NCBI RefSeq assembly: GCF_001540865.1
Contig: NC_033632.1
Coordinates: 2,426,727 to 2,490,726, forward strand
Length of the DNA stretch: 64,000 bases
Direction of reading: 5' to 3'
Origin: Ananas comosus
Taxonomy: Eukaryota > Streptophyta > Magnoliopsida > Poales > Bromeliaceae
This document shows positions 33,510 to 43,500 of the stretch, piece after piece. Each line of letters opens with the position of its first letter. Within the stretch, counting starts at the first letter, position 1. The notes below the pieces were generated by a model. It searched no databases and was not told the DNA's origin. It saw only the letters and a list, made by a program, of their open reading frames with translations. The position numbers were made by a program, and so were the translations under genes.

Positions 33510-36192
33510 TCAATATCTTGGAGCTGCAAAATATAAGCATGCCAACATGAATATCATATACAGGGGGCTTTTCAGGCAAATAACAACTTTGGTTACTTCT
33601 TGAGAGAGAGTCGATCGCAACGAAAAACATTAAAGGCCTGTGTTTGGTCTGGCTGGAGCTTCTCGAGAATGAGTAGAGCTCTTCAAGAAAGCAATAGTTT
33701 TCTTCACTAACCTTCCTCTACAGCTTTCGCTGTAGCAGAAGCAGCTTCAAATTTAAGTTTTTGCTTCCAGGATTGTAAAGCTCATTTTAACTTCTCGTGA
33801 CTCTGAAAGCTCCAAACAATTTGTTAACCAAACACATCATTGCGGAAGCTTTTGCTTTGTGTAGTACACATAAGTTGCCAGACCAAAAAGGAACTAGGTT
33901 AACGATATAGCAAAAACGAAAAGCGCACCTCCACCAATAGTAGCTTCAGGCAAACGCTCAATTGAGTACTTGTGTTGAGTAATGTACATGATTGGCACCC
34001 CAGGAATCTGTCGACATGGATGACATTAGCTTGGAGGAACAATTAAAACAAGCCTAGGGCTTCACCCCAAAAAAGAAAACGAAAAAGAAAAAGAAAAGGA
34101 AGAAGAAAAACAAAGACTTATGCTTTCGATATTTGCATACCTTGCGTATCCTTCGCTTCAAATCTCTATCACATGTAGCGACAATGTAGCATTTGTGCTG
34201 TTTAAGAAAAGATTGTAATTTTACAAAGTAAGAGACAGGAGAATATCAATTTATTATGTAACACATCACCCCTGCTATTGTAACAGAGCATAAAGCTTTG
34301 ATCCCAAAAAGAAAAAAAGGAAATGCAAAACAAGAAAAGCTCCTAAGAAAGCAAAAGGTAAGTTTGGAAGAAAGCTAATTTCAGAATATAGCAAACTGAG
34401 CAAAAACAGAAAAGATATCAATTATGGGCTTAGATCGAGTTGCTACCGTACAAGACTCAAGTTTGTTTCAAGGACAATAAAATGGATAGCTCAAGCTATC
34501 CCATTATTTGGCAAACAGGACTAAAATTTGCTAGGAATAGCTGTTCTAATCGGCATGGGTTTTGCTAATATTAAAAGAAAGTACTTCCAAAATCTCTACA
34601 GTTTCAAAGCTAAACAACATTCTTGCCATACTTTTTTTTCGTTTTCAACTAAGTCAACTTATAGTTGCAGTTCATTTCTAGAATTGGGGTGTCTAATCAA
34701 ACCCTCATTGCCTAGTGATATCAAGATTTCTATGTCATAGAGAATAAATAAACAAAAGAATAATACATCAAATGCTCTTAGATAAAAGACTGGAATAAAC
34801 CAAAGAAACATATAGTAGTATTCTAAGTCACAAAAGAAAAAGAATAAAAAATAAAAAATAAAAAATAGACGGTAAATCAGTTATGAAGAGGATAATACCT
34901 GAGTAACCCTTTCAACGATGCAATCATCTGCATAAGTTCCTTTATGTGTGCATGGTAATCTCTCAAACCTAGGATCCTTAGCAATCCTGTCAAAAAAAAC
35001 ATATATACATATTACGAAAAAAAAAACCAAATTATTCACCACCTAATTATAGCTAAAAAGAGAACTATAATTACAATAGGTGAAGCTCTATAAATATTCA
35101 TTGTTCAAGTTTGCACTAGAGGGCAAAGCAGTTTTATCAAATTATACCTTAAAGCCACTCGATATTTTTGTCCCAGTTTCTCAAGTTCAGCCATAACGCA
35201 ATCGGTGATACATGGGGTACCTTTTTAAGCCAACAACAAGAAGCAATTTAGTAAGGAAAATGTAGAGTGAGGGTTCAAATCAACACAGGAAAAGATTATG
35301 ATGACTAACATTTTGCATACAAACAGTCCATCATTCCCTTTTCCAAATCCAACTGCATTAAAGAAAATAGGACATTAGTCATGTCACACATAAAGCTAAT
35401 ATAGATAACTCTTTCTACTATTTCTTAGTATAAGTGATTCACAAAATAATGCAATTCCTAAACTCATTCCTTAATCCACAGAATTTAAAGGTGCTTGAGA
35501 TATTTAAACTTCTGATGATGAACATTAAATACAAATGCAAACTTACTCAGCAAATAAGTTAAAAATAAAACTAATTGCAACTTTCATATTTCCGAAGAAC
35601 AAGAACGAAAGTTCACTAATTTAAGAACTATACCGAGTATTCAGTAACATAATAGCAAATAACTCTAAAACCTCAGTAATTCATCAACCTTTTGCATCTA
35701 ATACAACATCAGTCCAATCCCTACTAAAACAACATTAAAATCATCAAAAATCCAAACTTTTTCCGAAACCAAATCACCTTATTCTGAATGGAGAAGTTGA
35801 TGAAGTTGGTATCGACAATAACCCGATATGGCGGGCCTAGGGCAGTGTTGTACTTAAAGAAGAGCGCCGAAGATATCGCCGGACTATGAAAAACCGATCA
35901 AATATAACAAATCATCAGCAAATCAAAGCAAAAAAGAAAAAAAAAAGGAACAAGGCGAATAAGAGATCGAAGCGAAGAAACTCACGCGTTGCGCGGGAGC
36001 TTCTCCTTCTCGAGGTCCTTCTTCTTAGGGTTCAGCACCTCCTCCTTGTACCTGCGATCAAAAGAATATTAGGGTTTCGGAGTAGAGGGGAGATGATGAT
36101 GGTGGCGATGGGCTCACTCACTTCTTTAGGGTTTTGGAGCTCACAAGCCTCTTCACGACGGCGAATTTAGGGCCCTTCTTCGCTCTCCCCAT
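33510..36192 (-). CDS. FCF1: rRNA-processing PIN-domain endonuclease FCF1/UTP24
   Basis: Nucleolar SSU-processome nuclease; family members cut the 18S pre-rRNA at sites A1/A2. Nine minus-strand exons: 36,122-36,192; 35,986-36,051; 35,778-35,883; 35,310-35,352; 35,148-35,220; 34,899-34,986; 34,141-34,197; 33,929-34,007; 33,510-33,523. All phases agree; the product is 198 aa, the usual length. It opens [20 protein letters not shown] and ends EATIGGAPRY, as in other eukaryotes. PIN-domain acidic residues are visible: D70 ([10 protein letters not shown]), D102/E107 ([13 protein letters not shown]), D140-D141 (TYADDCIV) and D159/D161 ([10 protein letters not shown]). The last coding exon is only 14 nt. 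Its last intron (33,524-33,928) carries a MITE-like insertion. Expected to be essential and constitutively expressed in dividing tissue. Confidence 0.96.
33632..33893. mobile_element. MITE-like insertion in the last FCF1 intron
   Basis: Ends TTTGGTCTGGC and GCCAGACCAAA are inverted. The interior is rich in AGCTTCT and AGAAGC motifs typical of hAT-type plant MITEs that start G..TGTTTGG. It fills most of the 405-bp intron before the 14-nt terminal exon. Flanking duplication not clear. Confidence 0.5.
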
Positions 36193-36210
36193 GGCGGAGG
36201 AGAAACCCTA
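36069..36210 (-). promoter_or_regulatory. Telo-box-type motifs around the FCF1 start
   Basis: AAACCCTAA occurs on the minus strand at 36,069-36,077 (intron 1) and 36,126-36,134 (exon 1). An AAACCCTA core, in plus orientation, lies in the leader at 36,203-36,210. Telo-boxes near the start site are known from plant ribosome-biogenesis genes, matching this gene's role. No TATA box seen. Confidence 0.4.
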
Positions 36211-36214
36211 GCCG

Positions 36215-37327
36215 ATATTTTTTTCTTTTTTTCTTTTTTCTCCGTTTTGTTTGTTTGTGTTAGAGAGAATTAGTGCCCTCGCTTTGTTTCGGACTTTTTT
36301 TGTGTTAGGGAGAATTAGTGCTCTCGCGTTGTATCGGACTTTTTGCACACTCAATTTATTAAAAAATTTTTTTCAATTTGCTAAATAATTCTTAAAAATT
36401 TTTATGTAGATAACTAATGAGAATCACGGTGAATCAATTTTTTTTTTAGAAAGCGATTAATGATTCGCCGATTTTATATTTATATGTTGTTAAGATATTT
36501 TAAGATATAAGAATTATATGTGATTTGTTGAAATTTTTTTTGATTGTTAAAATAATATATGAAAATAAAAAAAAAATAAATTATTCATCTATTATAAAAG
36601 TGGTGAATCATCTACCGCCTCTAATATAAAAAAAAAAGATGGTGAATGATTCACCGCCTTTTAATTTTCATTAGTAACTATAACTGATTGATCGTTTTTC
36701 ACTTATTTTTATACTCCAATACTTAGTTGATAAAATAAGGTTATTTCAACAAATAAATTTTTTACAAAATTATTTAGCTAATTATAAGTTTTTAAAGGGT
36801 TAAAATGAAAAAAATCCCCTTTGTATCACTATCCTATTTTTTAAACTGTTCTGTATTTTTTAAAAAAACAAAAATTATAATCAAATTTTAACTTTTTAAA
36901 ATTTTATTTTCATTTATTTTTTATTATTGAAATGTTTATTAATTCATGTCGGCGTCAAACTGGAAAGTAATTAATTCATAATGAAATCGACAATAAAAAG
37001 ATAAAAATAAAACCATAAAATACTAAATTGATACACTTTAAACTATATAATAATACTAAAGTAAAACCACCGGAACGATATTTGAATTTTTTTCTAAATA
37101 AAACTCTCCTTCCACTTTACGCTTATGTATTTGTTTTACCAAAATTGGTAAGGGGTGAGTTGCTTTAGATAGTAAATACCTATTTCTATTGTTTAATTTA
37201 ACATAATTTTAACTTTGAATCCAAACTCAAACTCTCTGAAATAATAATATATTTAACTTCGATCAATCCCGAGCTGTAATCGACTTCCACTTCGACTTAC
37301 TCTGGCCAAAGTCAATTTTTTACGAAA

Positions 37328-37359
<32 letters not shown>

Positions 37360-37440
37360 ATATATATATATATATTAATGATAAAAAACTTTAACTTTTA
37401 TGTCAAGAAATTTCAATTCCACAAAAAAAAAAAAAAAAAA
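36215..37440. other. AT-rich intergenic between FCF1 and the glyoxalase gene
   Basis: Contains a small palindrome-rich patch (GTGAATCATCTACCGCC and GTGAATGATTCACCGCC, 36,600-36,660) echoing the CACGGTGAAT motifs of the 4.6-kb element, plus TA tracts at ~37,325-37,375. No gene. Divergent promoters of the two flanking genes lie at its ends. Confidence 0.45.
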
Positions 37441-37444
37441 AAAA

Positions 37445-37772
37445 AAACTCCAAACACCACCACTGTAGTTTCCACTTTTTTATTTTAGTATCTTGTAATT
37501 TAAAATGTATTATTTTCGTACCTTATATTTTTTTTTGTTATTTTCATTTATTATTTTTTTTATTAAATTAGTGATAAAGTTAAGACTAAAAAGTACTAAT
37601 GCGAATATTCGATAAATTTAGATAAAATATTTAAAATTTTTTATATATAATTTAATAAAATGTTACAAAGGAACTAAATAAAACCGCATAATACTATATT
37701 AATATAATTTAAATCATAACGTACTGAAATGAAAAAGTGTCAAATTATAGGGGTGGTATTTGAATTTACCCA
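37445..37772. mobile_element. Putative foldback MITE abutting the glyoxalase gene promoter
   Basis: Left CCACTTTTTTATTTTAGTAT and right (complement) CACTTTTTCATTTCAGTA are inverted. The right end reads TAGGGGTGGTATTTGAATTT, like the right end of the element at 63.6-64.0 kb (ACGGGTGGTATCTGAAGTTT). It ends ~60 bp before the ATG at 37,835. Confidence 0.5.
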
Positions 37773-37834
37773 AAAAAGAAAAGAAAAGAAAAGAAAAGCC
37801 CTAGTAGCGTGGGTTTCCCTCTTGCGTTGAATTC

Positions 37835-38409
37835 ATGGCGGCGGCGGCGTTCCGGTGGGTGCTGCAGCTGCACAGGGACGTGCCGCGGGCCGCACGATTC
37901 TACACGGAGGGCCTGGATTTCACCGCCCACGTCTGCACCCTCCGCTGGGCCGAGCTCCAGTCCGGCCCACTCCAGCTCGCCCTCCTGCACTCCCGCAAGT
38001 CTGTCTGTCTGCCATTTGCCTCCTCACTCCTCAGCAGCAGCACAAGTAAATGAGTAATACATACATACATGCTGATAAAATCAATCTGAAAAAAAATCTG
38101 TCTGTCATTTGCTGCAGTATTCCTGAAACCCAGAAAGGCTATTCCTCCATGCTGTCCTTCACCGTCGCCGACATCAACAGCACGGTGGCCAAGTTAATGG
38201 CGTTGGGAGCCGAGCTCGATGGCCCCATTAGATACGAGATTCACGGCAAGGTTTATTCAAAAAAATGTTTTTGACACATCTCAAACCCTAAACGGCACAA
38301 TACCATACCAGATGAAATGTAGTCTCAAAATTGATCTTTCTCTGTCGCGCAGGTCGCGGCCCTCCGATGCATTGATGGGCACATGCTAGGTCTTTATGAG
38401 CCTGCATGA
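37835..38409 (+). CDS. Small glyoxalase/bleomycin-resistance-fold protein
   Basis: A 117-aa single-domain member of the vicinal oxygen chelate superfamily. Exons 37,835-37,998, 38,118-38,250 and 38,353-38,409, with AA|GT, CTGCAG|T, AAG|GT and GCAG|G borders and consistent phase. The sequence starts MAAAAFRWVLQLHRDVPRAA with RFYTEGLDF (the beta-alpha-beta opening of the fold), then YSSMLSFTVADINSTVAKLM, ALGAELDGPIRYEIHGKVAA and a closing DGHMLGLYEPA. Conserved small plant proteins of this kind exist, but the substrate is unknown. Too short for a classical glyoxalase I with both metal-site halves, so it probably works as a dimer. The first exon is strongly GC-rich and the second plainly not, the 5' GC gradient common in monocots. 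Confidence 0.88.
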
Positions 38410-38980
38410 GCAAATTATAAGAAGATTCCTGATGCAACTTACCCGCTCATCGTACCGCGAAAGAGATGATCTTCTGAGAAATCTCCTCCTCCTCTTCGGA
38501 AACAGACAATTGGCCTGTTTGACTCTGATCTGATCTTCACTTATGTTTTGCCTTGTGAAGTTGTGAACTTGTGATTGTCTCTTCTTGTCGTCAGCAGCAG
38601 CAACTGGGTGCTTATTTTTCCTGCGAACTTAACTCTGCAGCAAACTTTTACCAGAAAATAGCTATAAGATTCAATCAGTAGCTACAACTTTCTTTTCTTT
38701 TTTTTTCAATTTGGACTGAAGGAAGTACTATTTGCGGATTTGGAATCTGAGATATTAAACTTTCATCAGCAGAATAATGACAACGACGAAGCACAACATC
38801 TTTTTGAACAATGAAGAAAAGGAGAGTAATCCTTCAACCTTATCTTCCATATTCCTGAAACTTGAATGCTATTATCAACATGAGAACTACAGCAAGTTTC
38901 TGAGTAATCTCATCAGACAAAGAATCACAATACAACAAATTTCAAAGTAATCTCATTAGGAAAAGAATTGAGAGATTATG
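38410..38980. other. Convergent 3' flanks (glyoxalase gene and Treslin-like gene)
   Basis: 572 bp between opposing stop codons. Likely both 3' UTRs; no further feature. Confidence 0.5.
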
Positions 38981-38981
38981 T

Positions 38982-41900
38982 TTATGAACTAAAATCACCT
39001 TCATGGTGAAATAAAGCCTTGGAGAGAGATCTAAATGATTTGATCTCATTACAAGCACCATTCTCCCTGTCCTGTGCATTTTTCGTTCCCAGATTTGGAG
39101 TCTCGCAGACCATATCATTGGCCGCCACCCGCCTTTTCCTCCTTTTTGACGGCTTTGATTGCAGTTCGCCCTTATGTAGTTTCTCCGTCCTCGGCTGTTT
39201 AAGAGCCCAAACCCTATGCAAGTCCGGAACCCAGCTCGTGAACGACGAGAGCCTTCTATCTCTATTTCTTCTTTCTTGAGCTTTCATTAACAGCTGTTGA
39301 TGACTACTGCCGCCTGATGTATTATGGCTCTTCACACAATTTTCCTGTTGACGCGTAGAATTCTCTTCCCTTTTCTTGGATTCTTCGCTGTTGCTAATAG
39401 GCAAAGAGTCGGAGAGTTCGATTTCTTCATCGAATAGGTCGAACTCCATCTGGGTATAGATTTTCTGAATGACTTCACTTAGACAATGGTTGTACCTGGA
39501 TCAGCTGATCGGTTAGAGAACACTTCATTTGGATTCATGTATTGAAAAGTCACAAAATTTCATTCAACTGACTTGTCTTAAAAGCTTTCAAGTTGGACTG
39601 GTTTACCCACAAGATATGAAAGAGCTCTTACTCAAAACAGAAGCTAAGGTTACTGCACTAACAAAATTTCATGTAATGAAAGAAACATCCTTGCAAAATA
39701 TTAAGCATACCTAGATTTTATGGTCCTCTCAGCAAATTCAAGAACATTCTCCGAGTTATACGAGTCCCCTTGCAGATTGATATCGATGAACTGCAAAAGC
39801 GAGCAAATCTCCTTGATCATCTTTTGTTTCACATTTTCTTCAATACTTGCCCCAGCACCAGACCGAAGTATTTCCATCCTAAACAGGATTTGTAATTCAT
39901 GCCTAATCTGTGTTAAGTCATACATGGAAGCCACAGTTTTAAAGATGATTATTTACAATTTTGCTCCCTCAGAATCTGATCAACAATTTCAATCACACCG
40001 TCAGATTTTCAAATTCGACAATTTAGATCCTAAGCTTTGTTCCTCGTAGCAATTAAGTTCTTTCATTATTCTACTCTCTAAAGAGATATTATAAAGAAAT
40101 ACCACATCAACATCATCATTCGCTAGGGCCAACCTGAAAAAGTTCCATGTCACTGACACCTAACGATGATGCCATCATGGCATCTTTTTTCTTCGAACAA
40201 AAAAATAAATGAAAAGACTTAATTGTTACATGACAAACAGCAGGGACTAAGTTGTTAAAACTCAAACTCTTTGAATGTAATTGCAATCAAGTTCAAACTT
40301 TGAGAACTATGGTGCAAAGAGATGCAGGAAAACATCATAAAAAAGGATACTCTCTAATTTTGTCATCTGTGGTAATATTTCGTGTAATCGGAGTTGTTGC
40401 AGTTGAAGCTGAATTGATCTCTTTGTACTTTAAAATCAGATCCTTAGGTTTCTTCAGAAGCAGAAGAGAGACTTCAGAAGCAACCTTTGCATCAGAAGCA
40501 GTTTCTGCTTCCTTGAACTCAAAATCCTTTGTCCTGTTCCTCCCAAACTTTCTGTATAAAGCATCTATAGACATAGCAACTAAACGTTCGGCTAAAATCC
40601 TAAGATCAGCTTCTTCTGAAAGCAGACCCTGCTCAATTTTCTGTTGAATACTACCAAGAAAAACTTCTGTATCCTCCATTGGAAATATAGGTGAAGCTTC
40701 GTCCTTCATTTGTACACTATCATTTGACTCGCCTTGGGAAGAAAAGTTAATGTTAGCTTCAGCCTCTTCAAGAGGAGCGATAATCCCTGTTTCATCTTCA
40801 ACACTTAAATGCTTCTCTCCTTCTATTTGCTTAGTTGGGCAAATACTCGAAAAAGATCTTCTAGCTTGCCTCATCCAGCATTTTAAAAAGCGCAACTTTT
40901 TCGATTTACTAGAATCTTTACTTAAGTACAGTTCAACCAAATCTGCCCCTGGAACTATGTCATCAGCATTGCAAAACAATACTTCACAAAAAGAGCTCCA
41001 ACTGGTACTCTGAAGTAGCTTATCTCGAACCTTACTTCTTTTTCTTCTAGCATCCTTATCTTTTGATGCATCACATGTATAAATATCTTGGGTTTCTGGC
41101 AAACAATTGTTTGTTCGAACAACTAATGGGCATAAATCAACCGGGTTCTTATCTAGAATATGAAGCAATGCATGGTTAATTGTAAAAGGCATAAGAATAC
41201 CACCAACAGAGTTTCCGTCACTATCTAGGATAGAAGCTACAGCACAGTAGCTTCTCTCGTATAGGAAGGCGAGAAATAGCTGCCAGATAGGCTTGCCTTG
41301 CAAAAACTCGCCTTTCTCCAAACAAAGTAATTGAAGAACCCTATCAACAAATGACTCTTTCCGATCATCTTTTCCAACTTTATTCTCACATTCCCCTGAA
41401 AACCCATGAAGCAAAGCTATAGCAGATGAGTTGCTTGTGGTAATTTCTCCTACCTCTTTCCTCCAAACTTCTCTAACATGGATCTGTGTAATTTCGCTGA
41501 CAGAACCTTTCAGAGGAGGGCAACTTATTACCGATCTTTCTCTCAGCAGCATTAGATCAAGCACTTCGAGTTCGCAGCTTTTGCACTCTAATGGCTTCTC
41601 ACTGACATCGGCAATCCCCAAAATTAGCTCTACGCTACCTCTCTTGCTATTCTCGCCTGTGGCGTACCCCATTGAGCAACCAAGGTACGGATAGATCAAA
41701 GCAAATGGAACAAGTACAGAACCCAAGGCGATCGCATCCGTCGCATAAGAACTCCAACCAAACTCCCTAATACCCTTTTCGAGCCACCCTGACCCAAAAA
41801 CCCCTTCTTTGTTCTCTTGACCAAAATTAACATCAATCCAACTGAGATGGATATCCCATGCGACAAGCCTTCTCTTCACGGGACTAAATAATTGAACAAA

Positions 41901-42482
41901 TCGCTTCGAGAAAGAATCAAAACTCACTACTTTATCACCATCATCTTCCAATTCAACGTACTGTGACAAAAAGCTCCGATCTTGGGAGATCGGAGAGAAC
42001 AAAATGACCAAATTGGACCGAAATCGCAGCAATTCCGGCGTACCTCTCAGGTTCTCAGAGTGGATCTCCCATCCGTACTCGTGCTCGAGTTGGAGGAGCG
42101 ACTTGGCGAGCAGAGACACCTTCGGCGAGCCGGCGACGTTAGAGCCGGCGAGATCGGGTGCGAGGGAGAGGGAACCGAGGGCTCGGGAGAGGGAGATTAG
42201 GGTTTGGGGGTGGCGATCGAAGGAGAGGAAGGTGGGGGACTTGCCGAGGAGGCGGTGGACGGTGGAGGTGGAGAGGACGGGGGAGAGGGAGGAGAAGAAG
42301 AGCTTGAAGGCGGAGAGGGAGGAGGCGAGGGTCGGCAAGGAGAGGATGGTCCGTGCGGCGGAGAGAACGGTGGAGAGATAGGAGCTAGGGTTAGGGTTTT
42401 GGGGAGAGATGAGGAGGGGGTGGAGGTCGATGAGGAGGACGATGCGTTGGGTTCGGGAGAGGTCGAGGATGCGGAGATCCAT
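38982..42482 (-). CDS. Large nuclear protein, possible plant Treslin/SLD3-type replication factor
   Basis: Three minus-strand exons: 40,351-42,482, 39,711-39,902 and 38,982-39,495. Phases match (2, 2), giving 945 aa. The N-terminus (RIVLLIDLHPLL, then long Ser/Leu-rich helices, FKLFFSSLSP) resembles the opening of the Treslin N-terminal domain, which is also a hydrophobic strand ending in LID/LLD. The middle is a long alpha-rich region; ~540-620 is acidic and charged. Near the C-terminus are REHELQILFRMEIL, SFTSWVPDLHRVWALKQPR and a basic KPSKRRKRR (nuclear signal). This C-terminal motif is shared by an uncharacterised plant family (Arabidopsis At3g52110, as I recall). Exon 2's acceptor was chosen at TTAG|GCATG because only that keeps the frame. 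Two E2F-type sites precede the gene, supporting an S-phase role. The gene model is strong; the function is tentative. Confidence 0.85.
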
Positions 42483-42540
42483 GAGAGAGAGAGTAGAGAG
42501 ATGTAGGGGTTTCGAGCGACTACGATGGTATTGTATCGAG

Positions 42541-42552
42541 TGGCGGGAAAAA
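42541..42552 (-). promoter_or_regulatory. E2F-type site, proximal
   Basis: The minus strand reads TTTTTCCCGCCA, matching the E2F consensus TTTSSCGC, about 60 nt upstream of the Treslin-like ATG. Confidence 0.6.
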
Positions 42553-42580
42553 GGAGGAGGATCGCTCGGATTTCAAAATT

Positions 42581-42594
42581 TTGGCGGGAAAAAA
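42581..42594 (-). promoter_or_regulatory. E2F-type site, distal
   Basis: The minus strand reads TTTTTTCCCGCCAA, a second E2F consensus in the same orientation, 40 bp farther upstream. The pair sits where a TATA-less S-phase promoter would carry them. Confidence 0.6.
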
Positions 42595-42599
42595 AAGGC

Positions 42600-43500
42600 A
42601 CGTGTGTATTCCAGCGGAATCTCGTAATGATCTGTATTCGAATCACATTTAAAAACTTAAACTGATAAATAATTTATTATTAATTTAAATTTTTAAATTT
42701 AATTCGAATCATCTTACCTGGTGTAAAAGCTGTGTAATTATGTAACTAATATGCCATGTAATTAACAAAACATTTTAGACATAGAATTGAGATAAAAGCA
42801 TATAGAGATATATTTTTGTGTTCTTCGATGCGATACTTCTGTGTTCTCCGCAGAAAAATATATCGTAACCAACTAATCGCGATATGTCAAATATAATATT
42901 ACATACGAAAAGAAACAAAATATTTTTTCATCGTACTTTTTCACTGCACATAACGCAATCTCCCCGCAATTTCAAACGGAGCCTTACTTATATAAGACCG
43001 CGTACTTCTTTCTTTTTGATTTAGAATTAATTGCAGTTTCTATTGCACTATTAATCGCAGGTAATTCTAAAAGAAAAGAGATTCAAAAATTCAGATTCAA
43101 AATTACTACTTAGCTCTAACTTCGGTGGCTTAACTAATAACTACCACACTTTCACTACAAGAAAGGAATGACAACTAGGGAACAAACATATTTCACATGA
43201 AATTTCCGAACAAGACGAAAGACGATTCTTAAGATGACGAGAATCACTTCAAATCTTCCAAACCTTCGTCGCCATCGCGTGTCCTGGTGTCGCCGGATTA
43301 TCAAACTTGTAATGCATCTTCCCAAATAGTAATACAGTGCAGGTCTTATGATGATCCTTCTTTGTCTTTTGATTGAGAATAAGAGGTCTTAGGCTTGTTA
43401 TTTACAAATGGAGTCTCTTCCACCTATCCCCTGTCTTCAAATGAGGAGATCACTGGAGAAGTATAAGAAATATTGCTTGTATTATCGACATATTTTATGA
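42600..43500. other. Intergenic between ABCC10 3' end and Treslin-like 5' end
   Basis: Holds the promoter of the Treslin-like gene and, after ~43,100, probably the ABCC10 3' UTR. No other gene seen. Confidence 0.5.

Noticed and set aside
42004..42646. Long plus- and minus-strand ORFs rich in Glu/Gly or Ser/Pro
   Set aside because: Shadows of the GC-rich 5' end of the Treslin-like gene in other frames.
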